This document shows, one piece after another, positions 51,095-60,188 of a DNA stretch of 64,000 nt (the stretch's first letter is position 1; each line of letters begins with the position of its first letter). Below the pieces are notes generated by a model, which was given only the letters and a program-made list of their open reading frames with translations, searched no databases and was not told where the DNA came from. The DNA is taken from NCBI RefSeq assembly GCF_009905545.1, contig NZ_JAAALB010000002.1:186001-250000 (forward strand), written 5' to 3'. The position numbers and the translations under genes were made by a program. Source of the DNA: Cellulophaga sp. BC115SP (GTDB lineage Bacteria; Bacteroidota; Bacteroidia; Cytophagales; Spirosomataceae).

Positions 51095-51380
51095 AGAGAT
51101 AATTTAGCCAAGTGATTTGGTATTTGAAGTTTAGACGTTATATTTAAGATAAAACTTGCTGTTCAAACCTAATTTTTTTTCTATGACCTAAAAAATCCTT
51201 CTATTAATCTCAGCCCTCTTTTTCGATTTTTCCCAACAATTATTGACTTATATCGTCATTTTACAACCTTTAATCAGATTTTTTTTGCATTTTGTCGATT
51301 TATGAGATAGATTTAAAACTTGTTATTTGAAAAAATCAAATGCTTTATCAATTTTTTAAATTTTTATAAACAACTATTCT

Positions 51381-54185
51381 ATGAGACAGTTCTATCGATT
51401 TTCAATGATTTTAGTACTACTATTTTCAAGTGTTTACACTTTTGCTCAAGGTTTAAAAGGTAGTATTAAGGACAGCAAAACAGGTCAAGGAATTCCTGGG
51501 GTATCAATTAGTGTACAAGGACGAACTACAGGTACGGTATCTGATGGCAATGGGAATTATGTATTAAAACTTCAAGCAGGAAGTTACATGATCAAAGTTA
51601 GTGCTGTGGGCTATCAAGTAATTACTGAAAATGTACAAATTGATGCGAGTGGTACAAGCAAAAACTTTAGTTTGGTAGAAAGTATTTCTTCGTTGGAAGA
51701 AGTGGTCGTAACAGGTACACGCAGTGAAGGTCGTACCAAAATAGACACGCCAGTGCCTGTTGATGTTATTCCGCTTTCGCAAGTAACCAATAATGTTGGA
51801 CAAGTTGACATTAACCAAATCTTGACTTTCGTTGCTCCTTCATTTCAATCTTCTCGTCAGGCTATTTCGGATGGTACTGACCACGTTGACCCAGCTCAAC
51901 TACGTGGACTTGGACCAGACCAAGTATTAGTTTTGGTAAATGGTAAAAGAAGACACCAGTCCTCTTTGGTCAACGTAAATGGTACCGTAAACCGTGGTAC
52001 TGTTGGTACTGATATGAATGCGATCCCTGCTACTGCCGTTGATAAAATAGAAATCCTTCGTGATGGAGCAGCGGCACAATACGGTTCTGATGCCATTGCA
52101 GGTGTTATTAACATTGTATTGAAAAAACAAACAGGTCTATCAGGAAATCTATCGGCAGGTGAATATGTAACATCTTATGCAAAGAATTATGCTGTTAATT
52201 TCAGCAACGGTTTGCCTAAAGATGTATCGGTTCAAGATGGTTTTACGGGACAAATTGGTTTGAACTATGGTATTAAACTAGGAGATAAAGGCTTTTTGAA
52301 TATTACAGGTGAATATGTTTCGAGAGGACGTACCAACCGTACTGGTACATATACTGGTCAGGTATATCCAACTGTAACAGGTCAAACCGACGACCAAATT
52401 ATCGCAAGTAAAGGACTTACACGTGATGCTTTTGATATGCGTATTGGTAACTCTGAAGTAAAAGGTGGCGGTATTGTGGTAAACGGTGCTATGCCTATCA
52501 ATGATAATATTGAAGCCTATATTTTTGGAGGTTATAACAACAAAAAAGGTAACGCTGCAGGTTTTTATCGTTATCCAAATGGTGTTCCTGCGGCAGTTCG
52601 TACAGGAGTTTTTGCACTTTATCCAAATGGGTTTTTGCCTGAAATCACCTCAGATGTAACAGATTTATCCATTGCGGCGGGTATTCGTGGTAAAATTGCT
52701 AAAAACTGGAACTTCGATTTAAGTAATGTTTATGGTAAGAATATCTTTGATTATGGTGTTCAAAACTCTATTAACTATTCTCAAATTGGCAGTGTAAGCA
52801 CTCCACAAACTTCGTTTGATGCAGGAGGTAATACATTTTCACAAAATACGACCAATTTTGACATGAGTCGTAAATACGGTGATATCTTGGAAGGTTTGAA
52901 CGTAGCGTTTGGTGCAGAATATCGTGTTGATGAATTTGGCACTCGTGCTGGTGAAGAAGCGTCTTACAAAAACTATAACACAAGCTTAGGTGTTGCGGCT
53001 GGTGCGCAAGTATTCCCAGGTTTCTTACCTTCAAATGCAGGGACACATTCACGTAGCAACGTTGGGGTTTATACAGATTTAGAATTAGACGTAACTAAAA
53101 AATGGGTAGTTTCAGGTGCTTTGCGTCTAGAAAACTATTCGGATTTTGGTAGTACAGGACTAAAATATAAAGTAGCGACTCGTTATAAATTGTTGGACAA
53201 ACTAGCGATACGTGGAGCCGTAAGTACAGGGTTTAGAGCGCCGTCTTTACAACAACAGTATTATTCAAAAACAAATACTTTGTTCCAAACTATTAATGGT
53301 GTACAAACGCCTGTTGAAAGTGGTACATTTCCGAATAGCAGTCAGCCAGCCAAAATCTTTGGTATTCCTGAGTTAAAAGCTGAATCTTCACAAAGCTACA
53401 GCATTGGTGCTACGGCAGAATTGGGTAAATTAGAAGTAACAGTCGATGCTTATCAGATTGATATTAAAGACCGTATCATCTTGACCAATAACTTTACGGC
53501 TAATGGCAATGCTACTATTGCTGCTCAATTGGCTCAAGCAGGAGCAACTACAGTTAACTTCTTTACCAATGCGATCGATACTCGTTCACGCGGTATAGAA
53601 GCTGTGGTAGCTTATGCCACTCGTTTACCACAAGGACACTCTTTGAAATTTACGCTAGCAGGTGCATTTATTGACAACGAAGTAATCAAAGGGGCTGATG
53701 GTAAACCAGCTATCAAAGCCACTCCAACATTGATTGAAACTGGTCAATTAGGCAACTATTTCAACCGTGAAGACCAAAGCCGTATTGAGGTGGCAAGTCC
53801 AAGAAGCAAAATCACGGGTACTATCAACTATAAGTTTGGTAAGTTTGGTGCCATGCTTCGTGCGGTGCGTTTTGGTGAAGTGGTATATTTAGACCCAACA
53901 ATGTTGAGCTCTGCTAACTTTGTAGCTAATGCTTTCAATAACAACAACAAGGAGACGTTAGACCAAACTTTTGCGCCAAAAATCACTACTGATTTAACAT
54001 TAAACTACCAAGTGGCGAAAGGAATTAACCTTGCTGTTGGAGCAAACAATATCTTTGATGTTTACCAAGATATTCATACTCACTCAGGAAACATGAGCGC
54101 TGGACGTTTTGTGTATTCTCGTCGTGTACAACAGTTTGGATTTAACGGTAGATATGTATTTGCTCGTTTAAATTTCAATTTCTAA
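51381..54185 (+). CDS. Large TonB-dependent receptor
   Basis: A 934-residue outer-membrane receptor: signal peptide (FSMILVLLFSSVYTFA), carboxypeptidase-like regulatory domain (about 22-105: LKGSIKDSKTGQGIPGVSIS, LEEVVVTGTRSEGRTK at the end), plug (about 115-260: TPVPVDVIPLSQVTNNVGQV, PAQLRGLGPDQVLVLVNGKR, AAQYGSDAIAGVINIVL) and a 22-strand barrel ending YVFARLNFNF. The typical TonB-dependent-receptor signature VEILRDGAAAQYGSDAIAGV is present. It is divergent from the ECF sigma operon, which suggests linked regulation, possibly for a metal or siderophore ligand; the ligand is not shown by sequence. A strong terminator follows. Confidence 0.94.
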   Translation: MRQFYRFSMILVLLFSSVYTFAQGLKGSIKDSKTGQGIPGVSISVQGRTTGTVSDGNGNYVLKLQAGSYMIKVSAVGYQVITENVQIDASGTSKNFSLVESISSLEEVVVTGTRSEGRTKIDTPVPVDVIPLSQVTNNVGQVDINQILTFVAPSFQSSRQAISDGTDHVDPAQLRGLGPDQVLVLVNGKRRHQSSLVNVNGTVNRGTVGTDMNAIPATAVDKIEILRDGAAAQYGSDAIAGVINIVLKKQTGLSGNLSAGEYVTSYAKNYAVNFSNGLPKDVSVQDGFTGQIGLNYGIKLGDKGFLNITGEYVSRGRTNRTGTYTGQVYPTVTGQTDDQIIASKGLTRDAFDMRIGNSEVKGGGIVVNGAMPINDNIEAYIFGGYNNKKGNAAGFYRYPNGVPAAVRTGVFALYPNGFLPEITSDVTDLSIAAGIRGKIAKNWNFDLSNVYGKNIFDYGVQNSINYSQIGSVSTPQTSFDAGGNTFSQNTTNFDMSRKYGDILEGLNVAFGAEYRVDEFGTRAGEEASYKNYNTSLGVAAGAQVFPGFLPSNAGTHSRSNVGVYTDLELDVTKKWVVSGALRLENYSDFGSTGLKYKVATRYKLLDKLAIRGAVSTGFRAPSLQQQYYSKTNTLFQTINGVQTPVESGTFPNSSQPAKIFGIPELKAESSQSYSIGATAELGKLEVTVDAYQIDIKDRIILTNNFTANGNATIAAQLAQAGATTVNFFTNAIDTRSRGIEAVVAYATRLPQGHSLKFTLAGAFIDNEVIKGADGKPAIKATPTLIETGQLGNYFNREDQSRIEVASPRSKITGTINYKFGKFGAMLRAVRFGEVVYLDPTMLSSANFVANAFNNNNKETLDQTFAPKITTDLTLNYQVAKGINLAVGANNIFDVYQDIHTHSGNMSAGRFVYSRRVQQFGFNGRYVFARLNFNF

Positions 54186-54393
54186 TGACGAGGTTATTTG
54201 TTAACAGTATATCTGTTAAGTAGGAAGACGTTATTAGTGAATAGTATATGAGGTATTTGAAGATATTCATAATCAAAATGTTATATCCAAATTACACCTC
54301 AATACCATTTATTTAATCCTTCCTATTACTTAATGTATTAAACTCATAACTGAAAGTATTCTATATTTTTTCCTAGAATATCGCATACTCATT

Positions 54394-54433
54394 AAAAAAG
54401 GCGGTCGAAATGAATTTTTCGACCGCCTTTTTT
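54394..54433 (+). terminator. Intrinsic terminator, receptor side
   Basis: GGCGGTCGAAA pairs with TTTCGACCGCC inside an A-run/T-run stem of 17 bp, with a 6-nt loop. It lies 208 bp after the receptor stop and faces the convergent marC, so it may act in both directions. Confidence 0.85.
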
Positions 54434-54464
54434 GATACTACAATGCTAGATTTGACTCGGTTTA

Positions 54465-54484
54465 AGACGCAAAGCATTGCGTCT
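54465..54484. repeat. AGACGC hairpin, dispersed-repeat type
   Basis: AGACGCAA pairs with TTGCGTCT over a 4-nt loop. A hairpin of this sequence is frequent in Cytophagales intergenic DNA as far as I recall, but only one copy was noticed here. Confidence 0.4.
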
Positions 54485-54532
54485 CTACGATATGAATACC
54501 TATAAAAATATCTCAAAACTCATCATTCAGAA

Positions 54533-55105
54533 CTATCCTAGTCTTGTTTTGATAATCTTGATTGCTATCGCCAAAAGAATTACTCCAAACACTTTTCGGA
54601 GCACATTTGTACCTCCTTGACCTAACATTTTTTCAATCCATTCGCTTGAACGAAGCACGATATATATGAAGATTAAGTTGAGAAACACCCCTATCAAAAT
54701 GTTAATCTCATCATACTGAGATTTCAAAGAAAGGATAGTTGTCATGGTACCTGCTCCAGCAATAATTGGAAATGCTAAAGGTACAATCGAAGCAGCTTTT
54801 GAACCTGAAACCTCCTCAGATTTGAAAATATTACGTCCTAAAATCATTTCTAGACCAATCAAGAAAATAATCAATGCTCCTGCGATGGCAAAGGAATTAA
54901 TATCGACACCGAAAAGGCTCAAAATAGATTTTCCGACATATAAAAAAGCAATCATAATACCGCCTGAAACCAAAGTAGCTTGCTCGGGGTGGATATTACC
55001 TGTTTTTTTACGTAAATCAATAATCACAGGAATCGACCCAAGAATATCGATCACAGAAAATAAAATGAGTGAAACAGAGAAAATCTCTTTTAGATTGAAA
55101 TTCAT
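54533..55105 (-). CDS. MarC-family membrane protein
   Basis: A 190-residue inner-membrane protein with six hydrophobic segments. It begins FSVSLILFSVIDILGSIPVI and contains GALIIFLIGLEMILGR, VPLAFPIIAGAGTMTTILSL, and an end IKIIKTRLG, all typical of MarC/UPF0056 (NAAT family). Despite its name the family is not needed for antibiotic resistance in E. coli, and some members carry amino acids. Its transport activity here is unknown. It is a single gene. Confidence 0.9.
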   Translation of the reverse strand: MNFNLKEIFSVSLILFSVIDILGSIPVIIDLRKKTGNIHPEQATLVSGGIMIAFLYVGKSILSLFGVDINSFAIAGALIIFLIGLEMILGRNIFKSEEVSGSKAASIVPLAFPIIAGAGTMTTILSLKSQYDEINILIGVFLNLIFIYIVLRSSEWIEKMLGQGGTNVLRKVFGVILLAIAIKIIKTRLG

Positions 55106-55150
55106 GATTTGAAAGGGGTTTAGTTGATGAAAAAGCAGACGCTATCTTTT

Positions 55151-55250
55151 CAGCCTTTGGCAGTCAGCTATGAGCACTCGGCAAAATATTCTTTATGAAA
55201 TTATCATCGCACTTCTTGCCTATTGTTTACAGCATATAGCCTAGAGCACA
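55151..55250. repeat. GC-type heptad array and inverted partner after PSAT-like stop
   Basis: CAGCCTT, TGGCAGT, CAGCTAT, GAGCACT, CGGCAAA at 55151-55185 are answered by TTGCCTA, TTGTTTA, CAGCATA, TAGCCTA, GAGCACA at 55216-55250. All steps are 7 bp. Confidence 0.65.
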
Positions 55251-55258
55251 ATATTTTT

Positions 55259-56353
55259 TTAAACTGTTACAACGGCTTTGTTGGGCAAATGTAATAACAG
55301 TTGTTCGCGCAACGCTAAACGGTCAGCCTCAGAAATCGCAGGAAAATTGGCAATACGAAAGGTGCTTTCTTTCCATGCGCCATAGCCATTGCCTAAAGTA
55401 ATCCCTTGCGCTTCCATGACTTGCTTGATATGTTTGACTACAGATGGTTGCGCCTCAATAGCCAATACCGTATCCGAACGCAATGCTGGGATCTGAATCA
55501 AAGGTTTTACACCTCCATTCGTTAAATCTGCATCAAAATGTTCTTCAAAAAAATCATACCACTCTTTTGCCTGAGCTTCAATTCGAGCAGAGGTTTCTGA
55601 AATATCTGGTATTTGTTCTAAAATCTTAGATAATAAGTAGATTTCCAACACATTGGGTGTATAATGAGTCTGATATTTTTTGAAATTATCATTCATAAAC
55701 AACAGACTATTATAGTATTTTCTATCGCCAATTATTTCAGCATATCGCAGCGCTTTGGGTGAACATACCATCACTGCCATACCAGCGGGTAAGCCAAAAC
55801 ATTTTTGCACAGAAGCAAACCAAATATCTGCTGTCTGCCAATCTAACTCTACTCCTGCCATTGAAGAAGTCGCATCTACCGCAATGAGTGCCTCTGGATA
55901 TTTCTGCAAAATAGTATTCCATTGCTTCAAGTGCGTACCATTAGAGGTTTCATTGTGGGTCAAACAAACCACATCTGCGTCGGAGTCTGGCAATAATATC
56001 TCTTCTATTGACTGTTCATAATCATAAAATACTCTCGATACTTGTGGTAAAATACGTCCAGCATATTCTGCCCATTTGTCGCCAAAAGCTCCGTTGTATA
56101 AATGTAAACTATGACGCTGGGTAAGCGATTGGGCGATAATTTCCCACACCTCGGTAGCCGAGGATACAAAATATATCGTATAATCTGCAGGAATATGAAG
56201 TTTTTGGTGAAGCAAATCGATAGCAGAGCGGGTAATCTGCATACAAGTCTGACTACGGTGATTGATACTAAGCACGCCCTCGTCAAAGGCTTGTTTGAGA
56301 TAATGCTCAACCACTGGGTAAACTTTGGAAGGTCCTGGATAAAATGTAATCAT
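55259..56353 (-). CDS. Phosphoserine-aminotransferase-like class V aminotransferase
   Basis: About 364 residues with fold-type I PLP architecture. It starts MITFYPGPSKVYPVVEHYLK (the TFYPGPS motif at the N-terminus is typical), has VSSATEVWEIIAQSL and an internal PLP-binding lysine in ASVQKCFGLPAGMAVMVCSP, preceded by ALIAVDATSSMAGVELDWQT. This arrangement fits SerC-like enzymes of Bacteroidota. An in-frame start at 56395 would add 14 residues before the TFYPGPS block; the ATG at 56353 is used. It is alone on its strand next to aroQ, with a heptad repeat between them. The reaction (phosphoserine or a related amino acid) is inferred. Confidence 0.8.
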   Translation of the reverse strand: MITFYPGPSKVYPVVEHYLKQAFDEGVLSINHRSQTCMQITRSAIDLLHQKLHIPADYTIYFVSSATEVWEIIAQSLTQRHSLHLYNGAFGDKWAEYAGRILPQVSRVFYDYEQSIEEILLPDSDADVVCLTHNETSNGTHLKQWNTILQKYPEALIAVDATSSMAGVELDWQTADIWFASVQKCFGLPAGMAVMVCSPKALRYAEIIGDRKYYNSLLFMNDNFKKYQTHYTPNVLEIYLLSKILEQIPDISETSARIEAQAKEWYDFFEEHFDADLTNGGVKPLIQIPALRSDTVLAIEAQPSVVKHIKQVMEAQGITLGNGYGAWKESTFRIANFPAISEADRLALREQLLLHLPNKAVVTV

Positions 56354-56407
56354 CGTAGTAAGGCCGTTAGTGTGGAGAATTGGGAGTTCAAACAAATTTG
56401 ACTATTT

Positions 56408-56481
56408 CGGATATTGGATGTTAGATTTCGGAAGTTTAAAGCACTTTTTAAATTTCCGAAATCAGCAATCTCAAATCCGAA
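56408..56481. repeat. CGGATAT-type heptad hairpin, copy of 1072-1170
   Basis: CGGATAT, TGGATGT, TAGATTT, CGGAAGT at 56408-56435 face TTCCGAA, ATCAGCA, ATCTCAA, ATCCGAA at 56454-56481. Units and order match the 1072-1170 element although the two lie 55 kb apart. Confidence 0.7.
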
Positions 56482-56551
56482 ATAGTTCAAAACCAGTCGT
56501 GCAATCCTAATGTGAATCCATGAGTGTTGAGTTTGTCACCCCAAATCCAAA

Positions 56552-56977
56552 TTATAAAAATGTTTGGATAGCAAAATCGTATCCTCTCAAGCCAAAGCCA
56601 ATGATAATTCCGATACAATTTTTGCTCAAAAAACTATGGTGACGGTACTCTTCACGAGCATGAACATTCGAAATATGTACTTCTACGGTTGGGGTTTTTA
56701 CCGCCGCAATAGCATCAGCTAAGGCAATAGACGTGTGTGTGAGTCCGCCAGCATTCAAAACAATACCATCAAAAGTAAAACCTACTTCGTGGATTTTGTC
56801 GATTAAAGCACCTTCGTGATTTGACTGGAAATAGTGCAAATCTACATGACTTTCGAACTTGTCTCTTAGTATTTCAAAATATTGCTCAAATGTTTGGTGA
56901 CCGTATATCTCTGGCTCACGTTTTCCTAACAAATTCAAGTTAGGACCATTCACGATTAAAATCTGCTTTTTTGTCAC
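56552..56977 (-). CDS. aroQ: Type II 3-dehydroquinate dehydratase
   Basis: A 141-residue dodecamer-forming enzyme of the shikimate pathway that dehydrates 3-dehydroquinate. The motif NGPNLNLLGKREPEIYG (residues 10-26) includes the conserved catalytic Tyr region, and later FQSNHEGALIDKIH, GIVLNAGGLTHTSIALADAI and VEVHISNVHAREEYRHHSF (catalytic His) follow the family. Length is normal. It is divergent from xerD and 200 bp from the PSAT-like gene. Confidence 0.96.
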   Translation of the reverse strand: MTKKQILIVNGPNLNLLGKREPEIYGHQTFEQYFEILRDKFESHVDLHYFQSNHEGALIDKIHEVGFTFDGIVLNAGGLTHTSIALADAIAAVKTPTVEVHISNVHAREEYRHHSFLSKNCIGIIIGFGLRGYDFAIQTFL

Positions 56978-57168
56978 AACAGTATCGATTTAAAGTTAAA
57001 AATGCAATCAGGCCTTGAAAAAGCTCCATCCGATTCGCCTGATTTTACGAATATGCCAAATATTGATTAGCTTCGCAAAATACAATGAAAATTATATCCT
57101 AAAAACAAAGCCTCAAACTCGCTAGTTCATAAAACTGCTTTGTTTTCACTTATTTTGAAAGTATCAAG

Positions 57169-58083
57169 ATGTGGCAAATTTATATAAAAAACTTTAAAAA
57201 CTACCTTACCCTCGAAAGGGCGCTTTCAGAAAACTCTATCGAGGCGTATATCAGAGACGTTAGTAAATTTTGGGAATATCTCGAAATCACCCATGAAGAT
57301 GCACCTTCAGTAACTGAGGTTAGCGACAAGCACATCTTCAGTTTTTTTCAATACATCGACGAACTCGGATTGGAAGCTACCTCTCAAGCACGTATGCTTT
57401 CGGGGCTCAAAGCTTTTTATAAATATCTTGAAGTAGAAGATGTCATCAAACAAGACCCAACTCTTCTGATAGCGTCGCCCAAAGTTGGCAGAAAACTACC
57501 TTCTACCCTCAGTTATCCTGAAATAGTACAAATGCTGGAAGCCATCGACCTATCCACACCCGAAGGCACACGCAACAGAGCGATGCTAGAAGTATTGTAT
57601 AGTTCGGGGCTTCGTGTGTCGGAACTGGTAGAGCTAAAAATTTCGGAGTGCTATTTTGATATTGGCTTCCTACGAGTTCGAGGCAAAGGAGATAAGGTAA
57701 GATTAGTGCCAATAGGCAGAGATGCCATGCACTACACAAAGATTTATATGGAAGAAATCAGAAAGCATCAGCCTATTCAGACTGATTTTTCGGATCATCT
57801 CTTTTTAAATCGTCGGGGAAAAAACCTCACTAGAGTGATGGTATTTTTGATTATCAAAGACCTTGCTATGATAACAGGTATTCAGAAAAATATCAGTCCA
57901 CACACATTCCGTCATTCTTTTGCAACCCATTTGATTGAAGGAGGAGCAGATTTGCGAGCCATTCAAGAAATGTTGGGGCATTCGAGCATCACAACCACCG
58001 AGATATACACCCACCTCGACCGAGCCTATCTACAACAGACGATTGTAGATTTTCATCCGAGGAATAGAGGGTTTCGAAAGTAG
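57169..58083 (+). CDS. xerD: Site-specific tyrosine recombinase XerD
   Basis: A 304-residue tyrosine recombinase for chromosome dimer resolution. The SAM-like N-terminal core-binding domain is intact (YLTLERALSENSIEAYIRDV), and the catalytic residues are present: Arg149 (SSGLRVSEL), Lys173 (RGKGDKVRL), His245 and Arg248 (SPHTFRHSFATH), His271 (LGHSSITT) and nucleophile Tyr280 (TEIYTHLD). Length is the family norm. The protein sits next to aroQ rather than in an integrative island, so it is taken as the housekeeping XerD, not as an integrase. The terminator follows 44 bp on. Confidence 0.94.
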   Translation: MWQIYIKNFKNYLTLERALSENSIEAYIRDVSKFWEYLEITHEDAPSVTEVSDKHIFSFFQYIDELGLEATSQARMLSGLKAFYKYLEVEDVIKQDPTLLIASPKVGRKLPSTLSYPEIVQMLEAIDLSTPEGTRNRAMLEVLYSSGLRVSELVELKISECYFDIGFLRVRGKGDKVRLVPIGRDAMHYTKIYMEEIRKHQPIQTDFSDHLFLNRRGKNLTRVMVFLIIKDLAMITGIQKNISPHTFRHSFATHLIEGGADLRAIQEMLGHSSITTTEIYTHLDRAYLQQTIVDFHPRNRGFRK

Positions 58084-58127
58084 AACACAACTACTAAAGA
58101 GGTATGATTATTTAGGTGCGTAGGTTG

Positions 58128-58182
58128 TTTTTTTTGTGTGAAATCCCTTACCACTACTTTTAGGGATTTCACACAAAAAAAA
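58128..58182 (+). terminator. Intrinsic terminator after xerD
   Basis: A 21-bp stem, starting as T-run plus GTGTGAAATCCCT and closing AGGGATTTCACAC plus A-run, with a 13-nt loop. In the plus direction the run after the stem is A-rich, so termination would depend on the stem itself; the T-run precedes it, which fits a minus-strand reading better. Confidence 0.6.
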
Positions 58183-58721
58183 AAGTATGTAGCTTTGCCA
58201 TCAATAATCCAATAGCCTAAATCCTGAATTATTCCACCTGAATCTGTTTGAGACAGGTGCTAATCATTTCCTAATACTTTTTGTTTTTTACTAACATTCA
58301 TGTTGAAGTATTTCATATATCGAAGAAAGATACTTTTACCTTTAGCTAATTTCATAGTGCATTGTTCAGAATAAAAAAGTAAATTGGAGGTAGTTTAGAA
58401 ATGGTCTAAAGTAAAATTGCTTAAGAGCACTTGTAGCAATACATGAAGCAACATACGATTACCAAAAGACCAAGAGATTTTTATTTAAACCATTATATCG
58501 AGTTGGCATACGCTATAGTTACACTTCAAAGAGTTCTTTAATTATAAGCTATCTCTCTCGGTATGGGACAAGTTACCTTGGTGACAGCTCCCAAATCATT
58601 ATCGTACTTCTTGCATATTCAATGTGGTATATTTTACCCATTTCAAACAACTCATTTACTTGCTTCATTTAAATTTTATACTGTAAAACTTTAGTCCATA
58701 AAACGACTATATGACTTTACT

Positions 58722-59008
58722 CTATTTGCCTTGGTAGTCATATAAAACAGTTTCAATTTCCTTAAATTCCAACAGTTTGAGGAGTGGAATTGTATGCTCT
58801 AAATTTAAAAATTTGGAAATAGAATTGTTTTTGTCAACCAAGACTATATCTACAAGTTGATTTAAACTTACTCTATTAGCAGATTTTGAATTGGGTTCAA
58901 GCCTAACTAAGTATTACTGTTGGGTATTGACTTGAGCAAAATATAATCTGGATTAAAATTTTTGAGGTTGTTTTTAACTACTTCAACAGAATTGTTTTGC
59001 CTAAGCAT
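58722..59008 (-). pseudogene. Possible small gene split by a frameshift
   Basis: From an ATG at 59008 an open frame runs 33 residues (MLRQNNSVEVVKNNLKNFNP and on to SIPNSNT) to a TAG at 58907-58909. Overlapping it in the next frame, from 58913 to a TAG at 58722, 63 more codons read TYLV-like: YLVRLEPNSKSANRVSLNQL, then VDIVLVDKNNSISKFLNLEH. Together they look like one protein of about 96 residues interrupted by a one-base shift near the run AGTAATACTTAG. Sequence character (alternating hydrophobic and charged residues, VVKNNLKNFNPDYILL) suits coding DNA. No family is recognised. The rest of the 58084-59062 gap shows no gene. Confidence 0.35.
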
Positions 59009-59062
59009 TTATGAATTTATGTAAAAACCAATTTTCAAAATTAAACCCACCAAATAAATACC

Positions 59063-59356
59063 ATGAACACTAATATGTTAGACCTACTAATTTCACTATT
59101 ACTCACTATTTCGATTTTATTTGTTTACATTAGTTACAAATACTACTTATACGTCAACAAAAGATTAGTTTCTCATAATCATTGCCCAGTTTGCTCACAG
59201 AATTATGGTACGCGCATCAAAACTCCTTTTTTGATGAACAAAATCAGAGAAATCAAAGGAATTCAGGTAAAATCCTACAAATGTCTTTCTTGTAAGTCGG
59301 TGTTTTTTGTAAAAGAAAATGCCAAAACACAAGAAACGTATATACATAATAGTTAA
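59063..59356 (+). CDS. Small membrane protein with a zinc-ribbon-like C-terminus
   Basis: A 97-residue protein. Residues 5-30 are a hydrophobic segment (DLLISLLLTISILFVYISYK), then a cytoplasmic tail with two CxxC pairs, HCPVCSQNYG and YKCLSCKSVFFV, 37 residues apart, the spacing of a zinc ribbon. Proteins of this kind are small membrane-tethered metal-binding proteins of unknown role. It is alone in a gene-poor stretch. AT-rich codon use resembles its surroundings. Confidence 0.6.
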   Translation: MNTNMLDLLISLLLTISILFVYISYKYYLYVNKRLVSHNHCPVCSQNYGTRIKTPFLMNKIREIKGIQVKSYKCLSCKSVFFVKENAKTQETYIHNS

Positions 59357-59489
59357 TTTTATTTTATATTAAATTACACTAAACTTCATAAAATTCTGAG
59401 GGATAAAATTTTATCAAACTTGAATTTTATGTAGTCTTTGTTTTATCACATTTAATCCATAAGCATGATACATTTTAAATAGGAAAATT

Positions 59490-59531
59490 ATACCCATAGA
59501 GAACCACTGTATAGTCATTATCTATGGGTAT
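59490..59531. repeat. Hairpin in the gene-poor 59357-60188 gap
   Basis: ATACCCATAGA pairs perfectly with TCTATGGGTAT (11 bp) over a 20-nt loop. It could end transcription of the zinc-ribbon gene, but no strong T-run follows. Apart from this and the doubtful ORF at 59524, the gap holds nothing I can support. Confidence 0.4.
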
Positions 59532-59788
59532 CTTATTAATAAATTTATATTATATCAAACTTGAACAACTGTTCTCCCAGCACTTCTATACGAACGATAG
59601 TACTATCTCTGAATCTATCCATTACCTTTTACTACAATTTAAACATAATTTTACCTCTTCTAAACAATCTGAATCAAACACCTGATAAACAACAACTTAA
59701 TATCCAATCTAAAGAATACTTAACTAAAGTATCAACAATTAATCATTCTAAAAAAGCATTAGTAAAATTCTTACTCCCAGTCGTTTGA
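59524..59788 (+). pseudogene. Doubtful small ORF pair, possible frameshifted remnant
   Basis: A 53-codon frame from ATG 59524 (MGILLINLYYIKLEQLFSQH) stops at a TGA, and the overlapping next frame continues with TPDKQQLNIQSKEYLTKVST and ALVKFLLPVV to 59788. If a single base were lost the two would join into about 88 codons. The whole interval is very AT-rich, so chance is a fair alternative. No family match. Confidence 0.2.
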
Positions 59789-60188
59789 GATATCCTCTTC
59801 ATTCACAAAGCTTTTATTACAATTAAAATTAATTTTGCTTTACTATCCAACTGTAAGGTTTGAAAAAATAAGGGATACTCAAAAGCCCCCCTAAAAATAG
59901 GGATTTTAAATTATTTTACTAATCTTTATCTTTGTATCATATTTTGAATTAAAACAACTATCTCTAGAATACTTTGTCGAATGATTTGTCCCACTTATAA
60001 TTAGTAATCATTCAATAATTTACACCTTACTGATGAATCAATAATCAAACCGCACAATTTTCTGTTATTATGAATAAATTTATGTTAAAAGGTTCCTCTA
60101 ACAGTGTCATACAGTTATATATTACCCATTAGCCTATATTGTTATCTTTCCTGAACCGTTTTTTTAATTAGTTTTTAATCTATATAAT

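Noticed and set aside
57169-58083. Integrase of a mobile element
   Set aside because: Sequence and length match housekeeping XerD, no attachment-site duplication or phage genes are nearby.
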